Part shown: one piece after another, positions 33,093 through 37,859 of the stretch | Numbering within the stretch: position 1 is the stretch's first letter | How the letters are laid out: every line of letters starts with the position of its first letter | Assembly (NCBI GenBank): GCA_001515955.1 | Contig: LOES01000089.1 | Coordinates: 1 to 37,859, forward strand | Source of the DNA: Clostridia bacterium BRH_c25 | Lineage (GTDB): Bacteria > Bacillota_A > Clostridia > Lutisporales > Lutisporaceae | DNA length: 37,859 bases | Direction: 5' to 3' | The notes under the pieces: model-generated | Databases searched by the model: none | Told to the model about the DNA's origin: nothing | What the model saw: only the letters and a program-made list of their open reading frames with translations | Translations under genes and position numbers: made by a program

Positions 33093-33122
33093 ATTATATA
33101 TTATACAATCATAGTTTGTCAA
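33093..33122 (-). promoter_or_regulatory. Promoter of the hybrid kinase gene
   Basis: The minus strand reads TTGACA, 18 bases, TATAAT. It lies 135-165 bases upstream of the kinase start. Confidence 0.65.
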
Positions 33123-33204
33123 CATTTGTCGAAATATTCATAATTGTATCAAATTTTGCGCTAATAACTTATCTCTGATTTCAGAATACTAATTTATCAA
33201 ATTT

Positions 33205-33240
33205 AATAGCTGCAGAGATCAATCTCTGCAGCTATTTTTA
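33205..33240 (+). terminator. Strong terminator with T-run on the plus strand
   Basis: AATAGCTGCAGAG (33205-33217) and CTCTGCAGCTATT (33224-33236) form a perfect 13-bp stem (further closed by AT/AT), followed by TTTT on the plus strand. On the minus strand the stem is followed by AAATTTG, a weak signal for osmC. No plus-strand gene precedes it. Confidence 0.75.
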
Positions 33241-33341
33241 ACGTTCATTTTGGCATTCCCGTTATTTCAACTTGCCATATTACACTTCTTTGCTTCTGCC
33301 ATTTAATCCTGTTCCATATTCAACTCAATATAATGTCACCG

Positions 33342-33761
33342 TTATTCCAGGATTAATATATCATGAGTAATTTCTGCCCCTTTTGATAGTAATGCACTTA
33401 CATTGCAATACTGATCCTTTGCCAGCTGAACCGCCCGCTCAAGCTTATCCATAGGCAGCTCCTTCCCTTTGAACCTGTAGACAAGATTGATCTTATGATA
33501 ATATCTGGGCTGTTCCTCATTCATTTCACCGCTGATGTCAATATCGAAGTCCTCAAGCTCCACTCTCATTTTATTCAGTATATGAATTACATCTATACCC
33601 ATACACCCTGCCAATGATGCCAGAAGAAGAGGTTTGGGCAGAAATCCGCTGCTTTCTCCTCCGAATTTTTCTCCTGCATCCATAATTACAGTATGTCCCA
33701 AGCTGTCTTTTGCTTCAAATGCCATATTTCTGATCCACTTGCATTGTACATTATGACTCAT
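33342..33761 (-). CDS. OsmC family protein
   Basis: A 139-aa OsmC/Ohr-type protein. The two redox cysteines are C53 (LAGCMGIDV) and C119 (DQYCNVSALL), as in thiol-dependent peroxidases of this family. It belongs to the general OsmC-like group rather than clear Ohr, so the substrate (organic peroxide or other) is uncertain. The start is ATG 33761, with AAGGAGAG 6 bases upstream; a TTG at 33767 lies between the ribosome site and that ATG. A TATAAT box near 33813-33818 suggests its own promoter after the desulfidase gene. Confidence 0.85.
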   Translation of the reverse strand: MSHNVQCKWIRNMAFEAKDSLGHTVIMDAGEKFGGESSGFLPKPLLLASLAGCMGIDVIHILNKMRVELEDFDIDISGEMNEEQPRYYHKINLVYRFKGKELPMDKLERAVQLAKDQYCNVSALLSKGAEITHDILILE

Positions 33762-33862
33762 AGTCAACTCTCCTTTTTATTATCTTAATATCAGGTGGGT
33801 TTAACTATATTATACCTCACCAAGCTACAATAATAATGTATATGTTGTCTGATATAATTCAC

Positions 33863-35155
33863 CTATGCGCAACCTACATCCATAATCCCTATGATTATCT
33901 TATCAGTCAACGTCATGCCTTTTTCGCTGACAATACCCAGGTTTCTTATACTCTCCTCTGTCGAACAGCCTATAATACCATTTTTGTATGGTATAACAGA
34001 ACCGTATTTGGCTGCTATAGCACTTTGGATGGCTGCTCCGGCGGCACTGGCCAGCTTATAGGCACATCCGGCTTTAGCCCCGTCACATATCATACCGCTG
34101 AGGTTTCCAATCATATTGATTATAGCCCCTTCAATTTGACTGTAGCTTAGCCCCATCAACCATGCAACGGCAGCAGATGCGCCTGTAGATGCAGCCACTC
34201 CGCAACCACATACGGCAGAAAGCCTTCCGGTATAGTTTTTAATATAAGCTGTTACTAAATGGCTTATAGCCAAAGCTTTAGCAAGCTTTTCTTCATTTTG
34301 CGGATACATATCATTATAAGCCACAATGGGCAGTATTGCAGTCAGTCCATGATTACCGCTTCCATTTGAGCTCATTACCGGCAGCATAAGTCCTGACATT
34401 CTGGCATCTGACGCTGCGGAAGTCAGGATAACTGCCCTGTTAATAAGATCGTTACCAACGATACCATCCTTCATTGCCTGATTGAGAGAAAACCCGACTC
34501 CTGCCCCCAATCTTTTTTTTAAGCCTTCTTCACAAATCCTTTTATTCATGTGGATCCCATCAAGAAGAAACGCTATATCCTTGAAATCCATTTCTTCAAT
34601 TAATACTATTAATTGTTTTATTGACAAGCTTACCAGCGCTTCCTTGTCACATGAATCTTCATCGGAAGCTATATCTTTATTTAATAGTACCTTCCCATTT
34701 TTTTCTACACGTATTATCTGATCGTGTTTACCTTGTAATATAACCTTTGCTGAATTTCCTTTTCCTTTGATATTCACCTCTACATAAACTTTTTCTATTG
34801 TATCATAAATATCAACTTTTATTTTATCAGAGTCTGCCAATGCTTCTGCTGCTTTCATCACTTCAGCATCTGCCTTTTCCAGCACATTAAGTCCCAATTC
34901 CGCCTTTCCTCCTACCAATCCCATACAAGCAGCCATTATGAGACCGGTTCTATCAGCTCCTGGAATTCCTACTCCCATTCCATTCTTATAAATGTTAGGG
35001 CTCACATATATTTGACAGGAATCAATAACCTCACCAAGTACGTCTCTTGCTTTAGCCGAAGCTAAAGCTATGGCTGCCGGCTCAGTGCATCCCAACGCCG
35101 GTTTGACCTCTTCTTTAAGCATACGTACTAAATCTTCGTATATTCCACTGATCAT
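33863..35155 (-). CDS. cyuA: CyuA-type L-cysteine desulfidase (UPF0597 family)
   Basis: A 430-aa member of the serine dehydratase alpha-like UPF0597 family (CyuA/YhaM, archaeal CdsB). It degrades L-cysteine to pyruvate, ammonia and sulfide with a [4Fe-4S] cluster. Conserved cysteines include C23 in KPALGCTEPAAIA and those of ICDGAKAGC and AVCGCGVAASTG. The start is ATG 35155, with AAAGGAG 7-8 bases upstream; the frame back to 35230 has no ribosome site and crosses the promoter. A sigma-54 type promoter lies at 35196-35211 and the neighbouring gene encodes a sigma-54 activator. Family assignment is firm; cysteine as substrate is by analogy. Confidence 0.85.
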   Translation of the reverse strand: MISGIYEDLVRMLKEEVKPALGCTEPAAIALASAKARDVLGEVIDSCQIYVSPNIYKNGMGVGIPGADRTGLIMAACMGLVGGKAELGLNVLEKADAEVMKAAEALADSDKIKVDIYDTIEKVYVEVNIKGKGNSAKVILQGKHDQIIRVEKNGKVLLNKDIASDEDSCDKEALVSLSIKQLIVLIEEMDFKDIAFLLDGIHMNKRICEEGLKKRLGAGVGFSLNQAMKDGIVGNDLINRAVILTSAASDARMSGLMLPVMSSNGSGNHGLTAILPIVAYNDMYPQNEEKLAKALAISHLVTAYIKNYTGRLSAVCGCGVAASTGASAAVAWLMGLSYSQIEGAIINMIGNLSGMICDGAKAGCAYKLASAAGAAIQSAIAAKYGSVIPYKNGIIGCSTEESIRNLGIVSEKGMTLTDKIIIGIMDVGCA

Positions 35156-35195
35156 TCTTTTTCTCCTTTCGAAAAGCACTTTCACTATATTAATC

Positions 35196-35211
35196 AGCAA
35201 GAAAGATGCCA
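35196..35211 (-). promoter_or_regulatory. Sigma-54 promoter of cyuA
   Basis: The minus strand reads TGGCATCTTTCTTGCT, matching TGGCAC-N5-TTGCW at all key positions with the required GG-N10-GC spacing. Transcription would start near 35185, about 30 bases before the ATG. Confidence 0.8.
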
Positions 35212-35278
35212 ACAAGCTTTGATGCTGCATTCACAGCAATTTGCATTCCTTGAGCGTGCCGATCCAACAGTCGGACTC

Positions 35279-35325
35279 AAAATGAAAGCATTTCGTCTCT
35301 TATTGAGACGAAATGCTTTCATTTT
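35279..35325 (-). terminator. 21-bp perfect hairpin across the regulator stop codon
   Basis: AAAATGAAAGCATTTCGTCTC (35279-35299) and its exact inverse (35305-35325) are separated by 5 bases. The upstream arm on the minus strand encodes the last residues of the sigma-54 activator and the TAA lies in the loop. The stem ends in TTTT, so it probably terminates the regulator transcript before the cyuA promoter. Confidence 0.75.
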
Positions 35326-37129
35326 GATTAATGTCATATGCCTTCATTTTCCTATAGAGTGTTGCTTTGGATATTCCCAAAGCCTTACATATTAGCTCTT
35401 TATCATTCTTATACCTTCCAAACTTCCTAATAGCCTTTTCTATTTCCTTGCGTTCCAATTCACTGATTGATACAATCTCCTCTTCCCCATCGGATTGCTT
35501 TTTTAGATTTCCATTTCTTTCTATGGACTGTGATTGATTCATGATTTCAGGTTCTTCCTTGCCACCCCCTCTGAATCTTTCAGGCAAGTCAGATGCAGTT
35601 ATATATTCCGAGCCCGCCATTATAACGGCATATTCTATTGTATTCTGCAATTCCCGAACATTTCCCGGCCACATATAATTCATAACCAATTCTTTGGCAT
35701 CCTTATCCATACCTTTAATATTTTTCCCTATCATTTTATTGTAGCTCTCGATCATGCTTTGAACCAGCAAGGAGATATCTCCCTTTCTCTCCCTAAGTGC
35801 CGGAACTTGAATAGGAATAACATTAAGCCGGAAAAAAAGGTCACTTCGGAATAAACCATGGGAAACCATATCCTCAAGATTCTTGTTTGTTGCACATATA
35901 ACACGCACATCCAGCTTGAGTCTCTTGTTAGAGCCTATCCGCTCCAGCTCTCTCTCCTGCAGAACTCTAAGCAGCTTTACCTGCAGGAGCAAGCTCATAT
36001 CTCCAACTTCATCCAAAAAAATAGTACCTTTGTTTGCAACCTCAAATTTACCTATTCTTCCACCCTTTTTGGCACCTGTAAATGCCCCCTCTTCATATCC
36101 AAAAAGCTCCGACTCCAAAAGATTATCCGGAATAGCACCACAGTTAACGGCAATAAAAGGCTGCTCACTTCGATCACTATTGTTATGAATAGCTCGTGCA
36201 AACAGCTCCTTTCCAGTCCCGCTTTCCCCGGTTATAAGCAAGGTGGAAGGTGATTTAGCCGCGATACCGGCTTTATTTCTTGTTTGCTCGATTGCTTCAC
36301 TGTTTCCGAGTATATCATTGAAAGAAATCTTATATGAATTCTCTGTCATATCATTGAAATTTTTTATAGCTGCATTGCTGTCAATAAACTCAAACATATG
36401 ACCTATCAGATCTGTCTTGTATGTAATTGAGCCAATGGTATAAACTCCGCGTACATTGCTTTTTTCATAGAAAAAAGTTTCTCTGCCCTTGTAATTGCTT
36501 TCTTCAAGAAAATTCAGGAGCTTTTTCAGATATTGTCCTCTTATATCTGTGTCCACCGCAAACATACTTGCAAACTTCATATTGTACTTTTCAATTTGAC
36601 CATCCTCATTAGTAGCAACAACTGCTTTATCTACCATATCAAAGAGTGCTTCAATCTTGTGCTTTTCCCGCTCCAGCTCCCTGCTTTTTGTCTCACCCTT
36701 GATTTTACCGGCTATCAGTTCACTCATTTTTTTCAGGAATGTCATCAGTTCACTTTTATTCTGCTTGATGTTTTCTCCTTGCTTTTCATCTAAAGCAATC
36801 AGTCCTATGACACCAATTGCTTTACCGTCAAGCTCAATGGGACAGCATACTTCCGCAAATTCCTTGCATGACAGCCTTGACATGCACTGCTTGCACAGAT
36901 CGTTTTTCCCGGGATCCTCAATTATATACTCCCTCTTCTCCTTTATTGCAGCAGCAAAGGCAGACATAGGCTGAATTACCAGTCCTACTTCATCTGTATA
37001 TTTTCCGGTCCCGGCGACTCTCTCCAAATTTCCATCAGCGATAGTAACGTCAACCTTTAAAGCAGAGGATATGGCCTCTGCAATATTTTGAATATCTTCT
37101 TTAATATCCTTCAAACTAATTTGCACCAT
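35300..37129 (-). CDS. Sigma-54 dependent transcription activator
   Basis: An enhancer-binding protein of 609 aa. An N-terminal sensor region (about 1-150) holds a cysteine cluster C79, C82, C88, C95, C96. A PAS-like domain (about 155-270) follows, then an AAA+ domain with Walker A GESGTGKE, the sigma-54 contact loop GAFTGA ([12 protein letters not shown]), and Walker B (IFLDEVGD). A Fis-type helix-turn-helix is at the end ([33 protein letters not shown]). The start is ATG 37129, with GGAGGAGG 7 bases upstream. It sits upstream of cyuA on the same strand but is separated by a terminator and a sigma-54 promoter, so it most likely activates cyuA. The inducer may be cysteine, sulfide or redox state (inference). 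Confidence 0.9.
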   Translation of the reverse strand: MVQISLKDIKEDIQNIAEAISSALKVDVTIADGNLERVAGTGKYTDEVGLVIQPMSAFAAAIKEKREYIIEDPGKNDLCKQCMSRLSCKEFAEVCCPIELDGKAIGVIGLIALDEKQGENIKQNKSELMTFLKKMSELIAGKIKGETKSRELEREKHKIEALFDMVDKAVVATNEDGQIEKYNMKFASMFAVDTDIRGQYLKKLLNFLEESNYKGRETFFYEKSNVRGVYTIGSITYKTDLIGHMFEFIDSNAAIKNFNDMTENSYKISFNDILGNSEAIEQTRNKAGIAAKSPSTLLITGESGTGKELFARAIHNNSDRSEQPFIAVNCGAIPDNLLESELFGYEEGAFTGAKKGGRIGKFEVANKGTIFLDEVGDMSLLLQVKLLRVLQERELERIGSNKRLKLDVRVICATNKNLEDMVSHGLFRSDLFFRLNVIPIQVPALRERKGDISLLVQSMIESYNKMIGKNIKGMDKDAKELVMNYMWPGNVRELQNTIEYAVIMAGSEYITASDLPERFRGGGKEEPEIMNQSQSIERNGNLKKQSDGEEEIVSISELERKEIEKAIRKFGRYKNDKELICKALGISKATLYRKMKAYDINQNESISSQ

Positions 37130-37225
37130 ATAACATCCTCCTCCGCTTACAAAATTAATGCTTCTCATATACTATTATAATAATTTTAGCATAAAAACAC
37201 TTATATGTGCCAAGCTTTGAGCAAC

Positions 37226-37256
37226 AAAAAAGCGCTAAGACCAAACTTAGCGCTTT
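37226..37256 (-). terminator. Terminator after the chemotaxis receptor gene
   Basis: AAAGCGCTAAG (37229-37239) and CTTAGCGCTTT (37246-37256) form an 11-bp stem. On the minus strand it is followed by a run of Ts. Confidence 0.85.
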
Positions 37257-37259
37257 CGT

Positions 37260-37859
37260 TTATGCCTTAAATCTTGATACAATACTGTTCAGGTTGGCTG
37301 CCATACCGGCCAGCTCCTCTGCCGTAGCTCCGACTTCCTCTATTGCACTTGCCTGCTGCTGTGTAGTTGCGCTGATTTGCTCGGAACTGCTTGCTTGTAC
37401 TTCAACATTTTCTGCCATTGAATCAATAGAGGAAGATATCTCTTTAGTCATTTGAGACTGTTGAACTGCCGTATCGGCTATTTCATTTATCTGTACAACA
37501 ATTGTATTGATTTTTTCTATTATGTTCATTATGTAGCTGCTTGTTTCACTTGCAGCAGTGTAGCTGTTCTTTATGAGCTTATCGGAGTTAAGGGTCTTTT
37601 CTCTGGCTTGGGCACAGTTTGTCTGAATTGTTTTGACCATATGCTCAATACGCTTTGATGCTTCTTTGCTTTGCTCTGCCAAGGTACGGACCTCATCCGC
37701 CACCACTGCAAAGCCCCGGCCCTGTTCCCCCGCTCTTGCAGCTTCGATAGCCGCATTAAGGCTGAGAAGGTTGGTCTGCTCCGATATGCTGGTAATAAGC
37801 TCTACTGCCTGATTTATCTCACGTGCTGATTTCTCAAGCTCAACCATTATATCGGATAT
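37260..37859 (-). CDS. Methyl-accepting chemotaxis protein, C-terminal part
   Basis: Only the last 200 residues lie in the window; the reading frame is open to the edge at 37859. They contain the conserved receptor tip ([40 protein letters not shown]), which binds CheA and CheW, and the descending helix with methylation-type Glu/Gln pairs ([20 protein letters not shown]). The protein ends IVSRFKA. The ligand-binding and membrane parts are outside the window, so the signal cannot be told. Confidence 0.93.
   Translation of the reverse strand: MSDIMVELEKSAREINQAVELITSISEQTNLLSLNAAIEAARAGEQGRGFAVVADEVRTLAEQSKEASKRIEHMVKTIQTNCAQAREKTLNSDKLIKNSYTAASETSSYIMNIIEKINTIVVQINEIADTAVQQSQMTKEISSSIDSMAENVEVQASSSEQISATTQQQASAIEEVGATAEELAGMAANLNSIVSRFKA

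Noticed and set aside
35232..35262. A second sigma-54 promoter (GGCACG ... TGC) upstream of cyuA
   Set aside because: The spacing between GG and GC is 14 instead of 10 bases; the site at 35196-35211 fits exactly.

Overview
The window looks like chromosomal DNA from an AT-rich, low-GC Gram-positive anaerobe of the class Clostridia. Shine-Dalgarno sites are strong (GGAGG-type), sigma-A promoters are close to consensus, and the gene content fits: a one-domain superoxide reductase, a bcp peroxiredoxin, an SPL-family radical SAM protein, an iron-sulfur cysteine desulfidase, a sigma-54 activator, and an in-frame UGA that reads as selenocysteine. Genus cannot be told from this sequence alone. No insertion sequence, phage or CRISPR array was seen.

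Layout. 1-3.7 kb: an unknown small protein, a satD / DUF3307 pair, a tRNA-Lys(CUU) gene with its own consensus promoter and terminator, three possible very small genes, and a superoxide reductase. 3.7-9.5 kb (minus): an operon for an OPT peptide transporter, a Thr-nucleophile S58 hydrolase, panB, an M20 peptidase and panE. 9.6-13.1 kb (minus): an SPL-family radical SAM gene that appears frameshifted near its 3' end, bcp, a 91-residue HesB-like gene with an in-frame UGA followed by a bSECIS-like hairpin (a likely selenoprotein that ordinary ORF calling misses), and hisS behind a structured leader with an internal terminator. 13.4-22.4 kb: a complete autoinducer-2 (lsr) locus, with lsrACDB on the minus strand and, divergently, lsrR-lsrK-cupin-lsrF on the plus strand. 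22.4-30 kb (minus): a VanX-like D,D-dipeptidase, a Ser-nucleophile S58 peptidase and a type I restriction-modification set (hsdR-hsdS-hsdM). 30-33 kb: the remnant of a response regulator next to a four-PAS hybrid histidine kinase. 33-37.2 kb: OsmC, a CyuA-type cysteine desulfidase with a good sigma-54 promoter, and the adjacent sigma-54 activator. 37.26 kb to the end: the C-terminal half of a chemotaxis receptor, cut by the window edge.

How they fit together. The lsr locus is self-contained for AI-2: LsrB captures, LsrACD imports, LsrK phosphorylates, LsrF cleaves and LsrR controls. The usual LsrG isomerase is absent and a cupin sits in its place. The OPT/S58/panB/M20/panE operon pairs peptide import and cleavage with pantoate synthesis, suggesting scavenging of beta-alanine for pantothenate. 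The sigma-54 activator, with a cysteine cluster in its sensor region, probably switches on the desulfidase gene beside it.

The most interesting items for follow-up are the HesB-like selenoprotein with its SECIS hairpin, a repeated TTTCGCGAAA-type element found just upstream of three unrelated genes (DUF3307, superoxide reductase, lsrF), the lsr locus with a cupin instead of LsrG, and the pantoate/peptidase operon.
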